The notes under the pieces are model-generated. The model did not search any database. It worked only from the letters and a program-made list of their open reading frames with translations, and was not told the DNA's origin. Positions 10,659-22,667 of a DNA stretch of 64,000 nt are shown here, piece by piece (the stretch's first letter is position 1; every line of letters begins with the position of its first letter). The DNA comes from Craterostigma plantagineum (Eukaryota > Streptophyta > Magnoliopsida > Lamiales > Linderniaceae). Both the position numbers and the translations under genes were made by a program. The DNA is taken from NCBI GenBank assembly GCA_027422505.1, contig JAPQWV010000002.1, positions 29,862,501-29,926,500 of the forward strand, written 5' to 3'.

Positions 10659-11870
10659 TAGAAAGTCGGCGAATAAAAAGTTGTTTCTGTCTCTGGTTAA
10701 TTCTTTTTCCCATCCGAGCTGTTCTGTTCGTTTTATTTCCATCTCTTGTACCTCTGCTTAGTTCCTTCTCAGTTAATTACACTTGTCTTTCAGTTATTGA
10801 GTTACCTGTGCTACTCCCTAGCATGATTGATTGATAGTACTGTTACGGGTCAAATAAAACCCGACGGTTACAAACGGGGCGGGCAAGAATAAGGATAGTT
10901 GGTGCATGTATGGAGTGAACAGCAGAAAAAAGGACCACCCTCTAATGCTGCACCAGAAATATGATAGTGAAAGGCACATGTGCTCGTGATAAGGCTATCT
11001 ATCTAACTCGAGAATTGAAAAGTAAACAAAAAGAATCGAATGCCCACTATTTATCTCCCTCTTCTAAGATTGCAGAAGAAGAATCGAATGCAACTCTGCT
11101 ATTTTTTTAATCTTCGCAACCAATGTACTATCTAATCACCTCAACAGTGTTCCCCCAGACAGATATTGTATCCCACTGTTGTAAACATATTACGGACAAA
11201 CATGATGAACTCTGCTTCAGTAAGCCACTATGCTGTGTATAAGCAACGAAATGATAATGATATTCACCAAATGTTGCCTGCCTAAGGAAAATTAAATATA
11301 GGGGTGGCCCCATAACTTAGATAAATGACTCTATGTACAGCAAACCATCCATACTACCAACAGGCAACAACTATACAAGCACCAGCTTTTGGAACTTTCC
11401 TCAAAGATCCATCTTGTACAGCTGTATTTCATCAGTTTCTGTGACTGTGACTCAGTTTATGTAATAATAACCTGTAGGTGGCTGACAAATGGGGAACCAG
11501 ACATTCTAGAATGTGATAACCACCTTATCAATAATCCATTACATTACAAATAGAGTCTGCAAGACGTCTAGCTTTTCCCAATGGAAAACTATTGGAGCCT
11601 GGATTTCTAACTATCATCCTATCCGTTTGCCTGGATTGGATTGACCTGGTCAAAATAAGCTAGAAGGATAAACTCTTGATTACTTGAGTTTGCGAAATAT
11701 GATGTAAAAAACAAACTATATCTCAAGGTCTGTTCAAGAATAACTTTGAGGTATTGCACATGCCATATGGTTCTTTCTTGGGTGGTTCCTAGTTATCAAC
11801 TTTGATGTTACAGAACTAATCCACTGATATACTGACGCTAACTGCAAGGACAATCGGATGAAATCTATTC
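10659..11870. other. Spacer, AGP 3' flank
   Basis: No gene recognised in 1.2 kb. Part may be 3' UTR of the minus-strand gene that follows. Confidence 0.4.
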
Positions 11871-13408
11871 TTACCTTTTTCTTTGTCTTCTACGGCATTC
11901 AAAACACTCGGCACACGACGATCTACTCCTAACTGGGAAACTAGAATTAAGCGTGCTTGGATTGACTTTCAACTCTCTCGTCAATATATCACGAAGTTTC
12001 TCATTTTCTTGCATCAGTTCGTCGATGAGCACTTGGTGCTTCAAAACCTGCGTGCAAGAGAGAATGCCTAACATGAATATTTATCCAACACTAGAATCTA
12101 AATAAATGAGCTTGACATTTAAGTATCTAGCAGGATATCATAGTTCATACCATCTGAATCACAAAATTTTCCAACTTCAACGTTCTATCCTGCAACAACA
12201 GAAAACCAGAAATCAACAACAAAGTTGCAAATGAGAGCCCAATAACATGAGAAACCAATTCCACATACTTGGTTGTGCAAAGGGCTGCTCTCCCCTTTGA
12301 GAAGTGGATCATTCAAGAAATTGTTTAAAACCGCCTCGGTTCGACTTTGGTATTGTGAATTAAATGCAGATGTTTCTGGAAAGGAAGTCCCCTCAAAAGT
12401 GGCTTGTGATTTTCCTTTCCCAGTACTGTCTCTAAATCTAGTGTTTGAGACCAAATGTTTACCAACATGATTTTCAATAGCGGGCTCCTTAACCATGCCA
12501 TTATGTAAGGATGGGAGAACTCCTTCATTAACAGATAATGGGGAATGCTTTTCGATCCCAATTCTTTTCATCAGCCCTGTCACTGCTTGCTGGCGAATAC
12601 CGAGCTTAAAGTACATTAGATACATGGTCACCCTGAAAACTACCAGTAAAGGTTTAAATCCAAGACAACATTTGCACTTACCAAAGCACGGGACTGTATC
12701 TGATGCAATACGCTAGGCTTCACGGCTATGCCTGCAAGTGTTACCCACTTTAAATAAAAAGTTTCTATTTCATGAAAACGAAATAAGCCACAAGTGTATT
12801 GTTGAGAAACATACCAACTCCAAATCCATGACCAAAACCGACTCCACACCCTACCCCTGCTTCAATGTTCTTGGCACCCACTTTCCGTAACTAGACATAA
12901 GGCAATTGAAAGCACGAAATATCAGAGTTTACATATGGAGTTGGCGAAAATACGCGAGAAGAAGCCTGCTACCACATACAGCGCTATTGACATGTCTTTG
13001 CACACCAGAAAAAACATCCGTTGCACCCCTAGTTGCAACCATAACTTGATTCAGCACTGGAATTGCACCTAATGATATGTCCAAGCAGCTAATTCAGAAA
13101 AAAAAAACTACTGAATATAAGGGTATCATAAACCAATGTTGACTACCAAAGCACAAGACTTGAAGAAATATGGCTAAGATGACTGTCCAGTGCTACTATG
13201 TACATCGCTCATACAATACAACGAAATTAGCAAGATCAAAACAACAAAAAGAAAACCGAGCACCTAAATATATAGGGCGACCAACACCAATGCCGACACC
13301 ACAGCCTACGCCAAAGCCAGTGAAGACTTGACCCACTTTGAAACTGAACGGACTCTCAAAGTCCATAACTTTTCTCTCTTTGACATTTATCACGCCTCTG
13401 CTATCCAT
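11871..13408 (-). CDS. Glycine-rich conserved plant protein, function unknown
   Basis: Seven exons on the minus strand close in frame: 13264-13408, 12980-13068, 12815-12890, 12682-12731, 12269-12589, 12151-12189, 11871-12047; 298 aa. Two short GVG/GFG repeats are visible: GFGVGCGVGIGVGRPIYLG (residues about 32-50) and AGVGCGVGFGHGFGVG (about 88-104), separated by a helix (ATRGATDVFSGVQRHV). This resembles glycine-zipper pairs. Residues about 110-220 look disordered. A short coiled coil follows (LKHQVLIDELMQENEKLRDI), then a Cys and Arg-rich tail (CAECFECRRRQRKR). I do not recognise the family. The precise exon closure argues for a real, conserved gene. Membrane association through the Gly repeats is only a guess. 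Confidence 0.8.
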
Positions 13409-14466
13409 TATCGCTCCTCACTTCTCAAAAAAACATCGGTTTTCCTCTCAATTAGGCAGCTGCCTCAGCTCGCAATCGATGCGATTGAAAAGTCTTGACT
13501 GTTCCGTAATCACTTGGCGGAGCTTAGCTAAGACCTAAAAAACTGGGTTAATTAAACGGAGACCGCCATCTATTTTTATCAAACATAACTATTGGATCCA
13601 AGATTAGAAAAATACTCCAAACTTAAAAAGTCTTTATTCAATTTTTTATTTGGATAAATGTTGTTTCTCTATTCGAATTACAAAGTTCGACTTCGAATAA
13701 TTCGAATAAACCGTTTTCTATTCGAAAACGTCGATTTCAGGCTCAAAAACACAAAAATTCACTCAGATTTAGTATTTATATGTTGAATAATCACGAATCC
13801 ATCGATTAACATCTCATTTCGACATTAATTTTGAGTCGAACGGATCAAATTTTGATTAAACACTTGGTTTATTTTTCGATACTCAGTTATTTTTTTCAAA
13901 TAAAAAAAGTAGGAATCACTTTTTTTAAATTCATACCAAACTTATCCTATTTAATGAAAAACCTAAAAAATTTAGGTTTGGAATGCGGAGTATGCTATCT
14001 TTTCTATTTCACATAAAAATTTTCGGCATAATAATTTAACAAAAGCTAATAGCTTACAAAAAGACATATTGACCCAAAATATGTACAGGGATCATAAATG
14101 ATGACATCATTAATCACTAACCAACGCACTAATTTTTCTTTTTTTTTTTAAATACAAACAAGATGATGTATATGTATGTACAATTTAAATTTATTTTCAT
14201 TAACCATAGTCTATGGTGGTGCCTAGATTCCCACCTTGATCCAATGCACAAGGATCCAATCCAAGTGGACGACAAAGGAAGATAAAATGACATTAAGACG
14301 AAACACCACTAATTTGCATCTATTGCTAGTTTGATTTGATGCTATTGCTAATTACTTGCCACTTTACTTGACATTATTCATAATTACATACGCACATTGA
14401 ACATTTCTTTCTTACAGCATGTTGTTTCAATTCAACTATCTAATATTTTAACTAAAGGCTAGCTAA
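13409..14466. other. AT-rich spacer
   Basis: Leader/promoter of the glycine-rich gene and 3' flank of the phospholipase gene. No other gene seen. Confidence 0.4.
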
Positions 14467-16038
14467 CTAAGAGGGACTAGGCAAGCAATTAGGCACAAGC
14501 ACGTGTCGATAATCCCTCTCAATCTCCCCAAGCCTCAGCGACGACGTATTCCTAACCTTAATCGTATTATTGTAATAAAGCCTTTTGAAATTCGACCTCT
14601 GCTCATTGAGCAACCTCCAAAGGCTCCTCTTCGCATTGGGCCTAAATGGACAGCTAGACGACAAAAACCCATCAACTAAATGCAAGTACGCTTCCAAGTC
14701 ATGGCAGCACGCCATGTCAGCATCTGCCCTCAGAAAAGGAGACATCTTCGTATCAACCCTCAGCTCTGTCCCAACGTGGGCGTACGCCCACGGCATGACG
14801 CCGTCGATGGAGTCGAGCACCTTCTTGCCGACCGCCGAGCACCTCATCTTCTTGTCGAGGTCTTCGCTGACGAACATCCCTGGCACCCTCGTGATCACGT
14901 CCTGTGAGTTGACCACTCGGAGGACCTTGACTCCGTTCTCGGCGAGGCGGCCGGCGAATCCGCGGTTGCCGACGCGGGGACCGCCGAATGAGAAGACGGC
15001 GATGGGTGGGACGTGGGGCCCGCACGATGTGGAGAGTGCGTCGCCGACGAGGAGGGCTAGGGCGGCGCCTAGGCTGTGGCCTGTGATTGTGATGCTTAGG
15101 GTTTCTCCTTTGTATTTCTCGATGAGTCGCTGGATTTCTGACACGGCGGACTCGGCCAGGCTTGGGATGTGCTCGCCGCCGCGGGTTTTGAAGAGGCTTG
15201 AGAATCCCATTTCGACTTTAGGGACCTGCGCCGCAGCCGTCGAGCCGTGGTCGTCGGAGGAGTAAGTCAAGGGGACGAGCACGTCCCTGACGTTCTCGGC
15301 CCACTCTAGACACGTGGCGGTCCCACGGAGGGCGATGACGATGTCTCGCCTTCCCATCCGTCGGATCTCGTCCCTGTCGTCGCACACGGCGACGTACCCA
15401 ACCCAGCTCGACCTCTGCGTCATCCAGCCAAACTCCGGCGCGACGTCGTCGACCCACTTGGGCAGACCGACGCCCGCCGTCGCGTACAGGCTACTCGTCA
15501 CCTTGTACGACCTGTCGGGAACCGCCACGTGGCGCGGGAAGTCTGGCTCGTTTTCCGACAAGGCGGGGTTGGAGTGGAAGCAGTGGTAAGCCGCCTGGAC
15601 AAACTCGCCGTAGCGGACGACTTCCCTCCTTAGGTTCTCGTCGAGGGGATCGACGAGCCCCTCCCAATCGTTGCGGCCGTGGTAGTCACGCCACCGCGAG
15701 CCGAGGCTGTTGCGAGGGGAATACTCCGGCGACTTCGATAGGAGGCGCTGTAGGCGGTTTAAGTGACGCGGCGACATGTCCTCCGCCGCTTTAGCTTCCG
15801 GCCAGACGGCTGGGGAGAGGGTCAGACCTTCCAATAGCATCCGAGCTTTAGGCTCGGATTCCGATGAATCGCCGTCTGATGGGGCGGCGCGTAGGAGTTT
15901 CTGGAGGTTTAGCAAGTGCTTTTTGGTCTTTTCACCGTTAGACGGGTTAAGGGGTGAACCGGCGCATTGGGAATTGGACCGGCGAATTCTGACTAGGGGG
16001 TTAAGGCTTTGAGCCGAAAGAGTTGAGCCGAGTTGCAT
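14467..16038 (-). CDS. Phospholipase A1-I gamma type, chloroplast (DAD1-like lipase)
   Basis: A single exon. I start at [10 protein letters not shown] (523 aa) because it begins a Ser/Arg-rich chloroplast transit-like segment. An in-frame ATG 63 nt upstream (16101) would add a Lys/Arg-rich stretch. Family hallmarks are [34 protein letters not shown] and the lipase elbow [10 protein letters not shown] (nucleophile Ser). The likely acid Asp is in [11 protein letters not shown] and the likely His in [14 protein letters not shown]. Class I PLA1 enzymes release sn-1 fatty acids from plastid galactolipids and phospholipids; DAD1-like members can supply linolenate for jasmonate (known). The exon is notably GC-rich (about 60%) compared with its AT-rich flanks, as often seen in intronless lipase genes. 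Confidence 0.92.
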   Translation of the reverse strand: MQLGSTLSAQSLNPLVRIRRSNSQCAGSPLNPSNGEKTKKHLLNLQKLLRAAPSDGDSSESEPKARMLLEGLTLSPAVWPEAKAAEDMSPRHLNRLQRLLSKSPEYSPRNSLGSRWRDYHGRNDWEGLVDPLDENLRREVVRYGEFVQAAYHCFHSNPALSENEPDFPRHVAVPDRSYKVTSSLYATAGVGLPKWVDDVAPEFGWMTQRSSWVGYVAVCDDRDEIRRMGRRDIVIALRGTATCLEWAENVRDVLVPLTYSSDDHGSTAAAQVPKVEMGFSSLFKTRGGEHIPSLAESAVSEIQRLIEKYKGETLSITITGHSLGAALALLVGDALSTSCGPHVPPIAVFSFGGPRVGNRGFAGRLAENGVKVLRVVNSQDVITRVPGMFVSEDLDKKMRCSAVGKKVLDSIDGVMPWAYAHVGTELRVDTKMSPFLRADADMACCHDLEAYLHLVDGFLSSSCPFRPNAKRSLWRLLNEQRSNFKRLYYNNTIKVRNTSSLRLGEIERDYRHVLVPNCLPSPS

Positions 16039-16101
16039 TATTATCTCTTTTATAATTTTTCTTTTTTTTTTCTTTCGAACTGTATTTGGTTTGCAGGGCA
16101 A

Positions 16102-18508
16102 AACCCAGGTGGAGTAAATTGCGTTTCAGAGGCAATGTAGGGTTATTTATAGAGAAAGTTGTCTGCTATTTGCCCCACGCAATCTACCTAAATTGTGATG
16201 TTACCCCTTTTGACTCAAAGTCAACTCCACGAATTTGGTAAAAACATACGTTTACTTCTGTGAATTAAATTCGACTTTTTCTATGGATAAAAAAAGACTC
16301 CTAACTAAATTTAGGATAAGTATTCTTGTTGATATCCTAAAACTCTTCATAATTTCAATACGATCCCCTTATGAGCAAACATTGCGAACACATCTTTGTA
16401 AGCAAGTGGAAATATAGTTTCATTGAATCTTTGGTAATATATATATATTATCTTGTTTATCCATTGAAGTTATATATGGATGAACTTGTAATTATGCATA
16501 TTTACAGGGGCGAGGAGCTATGTCGTCGTATGATTGGAAACTTCAAGTTAATCACGCCATTTTGGTAATTTTCGGGACAACTTCCTAAATATACTTTTTT
16601 GAATTCTTATGTTGATAATTCTATAATCTTCCTAAAGTAACTTTTTTTATTATATTTTTCAGGGTCGTATTAGAGAATCTCAAACGTAATGCTAAACTTG
16701 GCAACATGTTACTTTAGGGAGGCAACATTACATTCTACGACATATCGTCCTTGATTGAGAATTATAAACAATCTATTGGTTTTTATTGAACATTCTAATG
16801 GGATAAAGCTGCCGACGGCATAATATAAAGTTTTGTTGAACAGTTTCATTAGAATTTCCAATGGACTTTATTCCACTTATTATATGCAATTGGTATTTCT
16901 AGTTGATATATAATTGCGTCTATATCCCTTTTCCTAACTAAATTTGACTTACGTTGGTTTAAGTTTATAATATTATCTTTGAAGAAAGCAATCGAAATGT
17001 CAATGTTAATTTCCCAAAATATCTCTATATGTTTCAAGTTAATGATAAAATATGGTTTTCCCAAAAAGTTGTATCAATATTTATTCGTGAAAAAACAAAG
17101 GTAACGAATTTAAAAGTCACATTCTTTCAAACATTCCCATACGAGATTCTTTTGTTCCCATTATTACAATTTCAAACTCGCTTCATTTTTCCAAATGTTA
17201 ATAATACAATATAGAGACTGAAGAAGATTAATCATTCAACTTACTTGCATTATCTGCAGGAATTTGTACAGTGACCAAAGCACAATTAAATAAAATATGT
17301 ATAAAAGCATCATTTGTTTCTTAATTATAGTGAAAAAATTCAGGGTGCTCGTTTAGTAGTAGCGTTGTCATTTGTCAAAGCCTAAGCAAGCTAGTGCATA
17401 GAATTATGTCAAAACCTTAATGAGTATAATCTGCCAAAACATGATATTACTGTCGGCAAAATAATTAGCTACATTCCCTTTTGTTGAATAAACCAACATA
17501 TGTATATGTAATTATATTTGTTGTGTACTGTAATGATGAAGTTATGCGTAAGCTAGTGCCCAACTATAGTCTCACAGTGAAACACATGCTGTCTATCATC
17601 CATCGAATGGGACGAATGACTCAGAATATGTTACATTGACATGTATATCTGCTAAAAGCATAGGTCATTACATATTGTGTTCACATGTAACAGTTAATAA
17701 TACAAATATATTTGGACGGTGTTGTCACTTACTGCAAAGTCTAAGAACGAACATTTAATGCGTTGACAATAGCCTACGTTCATATTTTGGACTCTAACCA
17801 ACCAACCGAATTCAAAAGAAGACACACTTTGTCGATTAACCTCGTTTCCAAAAGTCATTCCTTGACCATAAAGAGTGTTTAGGTATGATCTTGGTGTAAT
17901 TATATGTACAAAATGTTCAAGTGAGTATATGTTTTAGATATCTTGAACCGATTAAATTGTATCAAGGCAGAAGTTAATTGGTCGAGTCATGACATATTGA
18001 TTGGATGTTGTCGTTTAGATTCACTTAGACTCATTGACTATTGTAGTCTGTGTGGACTTGGGACGGTACACATACGTCTGATAAATTAGTCCTGCATAAG
18101 ATCGGGTTTGTTCGATGACACAATAACGATGAACTAAAATTAAGTTTTGAGACTATAGTGTAGTCAGTAGTGGAGTGATAGGAAAATGAATACATAAAGA
18201 AATAATGTGAATAATGCAATTTAAATTAGATTTCCACTTCCAATATCCTTGCTTTAAAACCAACATAGATTGTAATGGACCCATCTGAAGTGATAAAAGA
18301 TCATAGGAACAACGAAAGAAAAGTTTGAGTTTTACCACAATAATGGACCAACTAGTACTACTGTCGGCCTTGATCGTTTTGGGCTATAAATAAATTTATA
18401 TATTTTTGTTCTACAATTTGGGCTAATATTGCATTTTTTAATTTATGAAATTTGTGCTTGTGTCAAACTAAAACAAAATCTAAACAATAAATATTAGGTC
18501 AAGAAAAA
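16102..18508. other. AT-rich intergenic region, 2.4 kb
   Basis: No coding region, RNA gene or clear repeat recognised. The first about 100 bp are the phospholipase leader and promoter. Confidence 0.4.
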
Positions 18509-18593
18509 CACGTGTTCATCGTAGAGAGCTCCTCTATCATGCAAAACCTGCACTTGTCTCTAACCTTCTAACACGTGACACTCCCACCATGCA
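18509..18593 (+). promoter_or_regulatory. Seed-type promoter module: two G-box/ABREs and two RY motifs
   Basis: CACGTG at 18509-18514, CATGCA at 18538-18543, CACGTG at 18572-18577 and CATGCA at 18588-18593 alternate within 85 bp, about 125-210 bp upstream of the oleosin start. CACGTG with ACGTG core is the ABRE bound by ABI5-type bZIPs. CATGCA is the RY core bound by ABI3/FUS3/LEC2. This combination is the known signature of seed-maturation genes and agrees with the product. Confidence 0.82.
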
Positions 18594-18718
18594 AATCCCC
18601 TTCCCTCTACTTAAGCACCACCGTCGACATATCTCAGCCTCATCTCTCTCTCTCTCCGATCTCCGATCAAGAAAGTCGCCGCCGGCCTTCAATTTGACCA
18701 GCCAAAGAGAATCATCAA

Positions 18719-19242
18719 ATGGCTACTACTACTACCCAAACCCATGGCCAGCAGCTTCAGAAACAGCAGCTTAGCCACCAAATCGCAAAGACCACCACCG
18801 CCGTGACCCTCGGCGGATCCCTTATGGTCCTCTCCGGCCTGACCCTCGCCGCAACCGTCGTCGGCCTTGTGCTCGCCACGCCTCTGCTTGTCATATTCAG
18901 CCCCGTCCTCGTCCCCGCCGCCATCACCACGTTCCTAGTCGTCGCCGGCTTCCTCGCCTCCGGCGGACTAGGAGCCACGGCCAGCTTCGTCTTCTACTGG
19001 ATGTACCGGTAAGCAAACAACGAGACTGTAAAAATTCAAGCTTTTTTCATAGTAGATTCGACCCTTATTACATGATTCGAACCCATTTGCGTGCGCTTTT
19101 TACTCGCAGGTATGCAACGGGGAAACATCCCATAGGCGCAGATCAGCTCGACCGTGCCCGTGAGAGGGTGACGCACGCCGCCCAAGATGTGAAGGAGAGG
19201 GCGGAGCATCAGATCAAGGGCGCTTCTCAAGGGACTTACTAA
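18719..19242 (+). CDS. Oleosin
   Basis: Two exons (18719-19008, 19110-19242), 140 aa. The N-terminus is Gln/Thr-rich. A long uninterrupted hydrophobic region (residues about 28-97) carries the proline knot [15 protein letters not shown], the defining oleosin hairpin that dips into the triacylglycerol core of lipid droplets. The C-terminal arm ([20 protein letters not shown]) is an amphipathic helix, followed by a GASQGTY tail. The size is that of a low-molecular-weight (L) seed oleosin. The single intron splits an Arg codon right after the hairpin. The upstream ABRE/RY module supports expression in maturing seed. Confidence 0.95.
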
Positions 19243-19733
19243 TGAGAACTCTATCGAATTAATTACCTATGAAATAATAAGATCAATCCTATATGGAGGG
19301 TTTGTTTTCTTTCCTTGTGTTTTACGTTCTCTGTGTAGGTTTTTTCCTGAGAGATGGTCTGAGAAGATTGTGTAGAAGTGCTGACTCTTTTATTACCAAT
19401 AATCCACTGCATGCTCTAGCAAGCAAATGCATATCTTTGTCATAAGATTCGGCGCAGTTAACGTTAATCAAATGTGTCCCACATCGTAACGCACGGACAC
19501 GACACGGTTTTCGAGCCCAGAAACATATCGCCTTTTTCATGATTTCACCTTTGAAAAAGTTGCACTAAAGCTTCTCAAAGATCGAGGCCTGGTGAAAAAA
19601 GCACCCATCAACCACATTGCAATATTCTTTTCTTTACCATCTTGCAAGAAAAAGCACTCTCTTTGTCTCACCCTCACGGCCTTCCAAGAGCAAAATCTGC
19701 TCAGTCCAACATAGCCGAAGGATCAAATCAAGA
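19243..19733. other. Spacer between oleosin and tetraspanin
   Basis: Contains the oleosin 3' UTR and tetraspanin leader. Nothing else seen. Confidence 0.4.
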
Positions 19734-20633
19734 ATGGCTCTGAGCAACAAAGTCATCGGAACCATAAACTTGGTCGCCGTACTCCTCTCCATCCCAATCA
19801 TCGGCGCCGGAATATGGCTCATAACCCAGCCCGACAACTCTTGCATCAACATCCTACAATGGCCCGTCATAATCCTCGGAATCCTCGTACTCTTAGTAGC
19901 ACTAACAGGCTTCATAGGCGGGTTTTGGAGGATGCCCAAGCTGCTCATCTTCTACCTCGTGGCAATGCTTGTCCTCATCGTACTCCTCACGTGCTTGGTC
20001 GTGTTCGTCTTCTCCGTCACGAGCCGCGGGTCGGGCCGCCTAGTGCCTAGCCGGGCTTACCTCGAATACGACCTCGACGATTTCTCAGGCTGGCTGAGGA
20101 GGAGAGTGAGGAGTTCTTTCAAGTGGGAAAGGATTAAGATTTGCCTGAGTTCTTTGGACGACTGCGCTCGCCTGAATCAGAGCTATTCCATGGCTCAAGA
20201 CTTCTTCAACGCTCATATCACTCCACTGCAGGTATGTATAACTTGAACAAACAGATGGACCATAGAAAGAAGAGAAGACAATCAAAATTGGTTTTTCTTT
20301 CTTACACTGCAGTCGGGGTGCTGTAAACCGCCGACGCTGTGCGGCTACACGTTCGTGAATCCGACGTATTGGATAAGTCCGATCAACGACGCGGCGAACA
20401 TGGACTGCTTGAATTGGAGCAACGAGCAGTCGCAGCTGTGCTATTCCTGCGATTCTTGCAAGGCTGGGCTGCTGGCCAACGTCGCCGGCGAGTGGAAGAA
20501 GGCGGACGTCGTCCTTGTCGTGACGCTCGTTTGCCTCGTCTGCGTCTACTTGCTCGGCTGCTGCGCGTTTAGGAACGCCAAGACTGATGAGATCTTTAGG
20601 AGGTACAAGCAAGGCGATACTCCGTACAATTGA
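19734..20633 (+). CDS. Tetraspanin (plant TET, TET8-like)
   Basis: Two exons (19734-20231, 20313-20633), 272 aa. Four membrane segments: about 8-30, 42-64 and 70-95 near the N-terminus, and DVVLVVTLVCLVCVYLLGCC near the C-terminus. The large extracellular loop holds the plant signature GCCKPP and further Cys (CGYTF, CLNW, CYSCDSCKAG) as expected of plant tetraspanins. The cytosolic tail is short (RRYKQGDTPYN). Such proteins organise plasma-membrane microdomains and extracellular vesicles (known for TET8/9). I chose the ATG at 19734 because it gives MALSNKVIG directly before the first membrane helix; upstream in-frame residues look like leader. Confidence 0.92.
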
Positions 20634-21649
20634 TTTTCTTTCTTTTTCCTTCTTTCTTTCCTTTTTATTTTTATGGGCTTTTTGGTCTATTGCCGCGACG
20701 CCCTTTTATGGGCTTGTAAGAAAATTGCAGTCCATGTCTTCAATTGGATGTTTTTGGATGCAAAGTATAAATTGCCATATTATATAGTTAATTTATTTAT
20801 ATAATGTTGTTAAACAATACATCAACTCTCAACCTACCAGAGTTGACTTGGCTCACGAGGGTGCCAATTAGTCAACGGAACCATCTATTGGGACATCTAC
20901 TAGCCGGAGGACAATATCAGCCGTTGAAAAAGATCGGGCGGTCGTAAATCGCTGTGGGCCCACACGAGATAAGTTTCTATCCAAAGACGGCTATTGACTC
21001 ATTCTCAATTAGATCAAAAAGACACGTTGCTTCCGTCGAACCAATAAGAACATGACACGTATCTCCGATAAATGAACAAGGCGGCTGTCAATGTGGGGCC
21101 ACCTTTGAGTGTCATATTACGTCATGCCGTAATTACATTCCAAAAAAAGATCGGACATCACATAGAACCAAAGTCTCGTTCATATACTTGCAAATAAAAA
21201 ATTCTCATCTCGAGCATGGACATTCATGTCATGGTGTGACAATTTACTTTTTTCTTTTCAATAATTGATGTGCTTTTGGCAATAATTCACATTTCACACG
21301 CATTACAAGAGCCATCTTTATGCAAAGTATAGTCAACCAAGTAGGAAAAAATAAAGAGGAAAACAAAGCCCGCATTATTTCATGCTAATGATGGCTGAGT
21401 ATAATCAGCACTTCCCAATAGCATCATACAAACACTATAATCAACATACACAATACTAGACACATTGTCTTATTTTATTTCAAATTCTAGTTTAACCCTT
21501 TCCACATCATACAAACACTATACTTCTCTTCTGCTCGTATGTACAAGGAAGAGCTATAGCTTCTTGCATTACATTACCTTCTGGGATTCTTTCTTCTTCT
21601 AACACTTTTGTTGATGAGATATTTAGGACAAGTTTATGCTGTGTCTTCA
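20634..21649. other. Convergent spacer
   Basis: 3' flanks of the tetraspanin and PLATZ genes. No gene or repeat recognised. Confidence 0.4.
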
Positions 21650-22667
21650 TCATATCTCTATCATCATGAGTGCGCCAGTAGGGGCTCTATGGGGTATTCC
21701 CTTTCTTCTCTTGGCTGTTCCATGGTTGAAGGAAGTTGGAGGAGGCGTGGAAGGCGAAAAGCTCGGGAATTTTACGCTGTGGTGATTGTGATGGTGGTGC
21801 CCAATGCTGCTGCTGCTGTAAGAATCTTCTGAGTCTGAGGTGGAGTTTTGAGACCTCTTCTTTCCTTGAGTTGATGCCTTCTTGCTCTTCTTTTCGAAGT
21901 TCTTCGATGTCCCAACAATCTGAAACGGAGTCGAAAAAACACACATTTAACATCCCAAATAAGCTCAGGTGGGATTCTCAAATTCAGAAATGGAAACTGA
22001 ATGTTTCTTTCACCAATGACATTGACAAGAAGCATTTCGACGCAATAAGAAGAACAATGTGGAAATTTGTGATTTTTATTATTACCTTACAGCCTAGAGA
22101 GCAGAATCTGAAGGTGTCGAGGAGGCTTCGATCGCAGACTTCGCAAGTATTCGTTACGCCTTTGCCAGGCCTAGGCTGCGGCCTCTCGTTCAAGAAAACA
22201 ACCTTAGCACTGTTGATGATATACGTCTGAACAGAGCTGATATCCAAATACTTTTGGATTTCAGAAACTCTTATTACATCATGGTACGACGACCTCCTTA
22301 TCTGTTTTGGTCAAGACAAAAGGAAACCCAAATGAGCAAAAAAGGCAGATATGAAACTACACACAAAGAAGCTGTTGAAAAGCACCTGAATGGCACGATG
22401 GTCCTTGTGCTGAGCCAAGCACAGAGAACAAAGAGGACCATTCATACAATCCAAGCAATACATATTGCATTCACTTTTATGAGAATCTGCGTGGAACTTG
22501 CACTGAACAAAGAAGTGTTCTTTCAACATAGGCTTAAGCCACGGCGGCCACCTACCGCTGTTCTCCTCTTCTTGGGCTCTCTGTCAACGCAAACACAGAA
22601 AAATCAATCAATCAATCTACAAATAGAAACTTCAATCGAAAAAGAAAAAAAGAACCCATACCATCAT
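21650..22667 (-). CDS. PLATZ zinc-binding transcription factor
   Basis: Four exons: 22662-22667, 22386-22580, 22086-22301, 21650-21919; 228 aa. Exon 1 contributes only two codons (ATG ATG). PLATZ features in order: WPPWLKPML, then [19 protein letters not shown], then [13 protein letters not shown], then HKDHRAIQ, then [14 protein letters not shown], then [19 protein letters not shown], then [10 protein letters not shown] and FRFCSLGCK. The Cys/His pairs fit the two PLATZ zinc-binding clusters. The C-terminal exon is Ser/Lys-rich, with a His-rich patch (HHHHNHH), and ends [15 protein letters not shown] proteins bind A/T-rich DNA and often repress transcription or work with RNA polymerase III (known). 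Confidence 0.93.

Noticed and set aside
10292..10742. Gly/Arg-rich minus-strand frames opposite the AGP gene
   Set aside because: Shadow of Pro/Ala codons. The plus frame has a signal peptide and AGP composition.
14585..15265. 226-codon plus-strand frame and other frames across the lipase exon
   Set aside because: Antisense shadow in a GC-rich exon with clear lipase motifs on the other strand.
19036..19110. tRNA B-box-like GGTTCGAATC on minus inside the oleosin intron
   Set aside because: The flanking bases do not form a T-stem or acceptor stem, and no A box is present.
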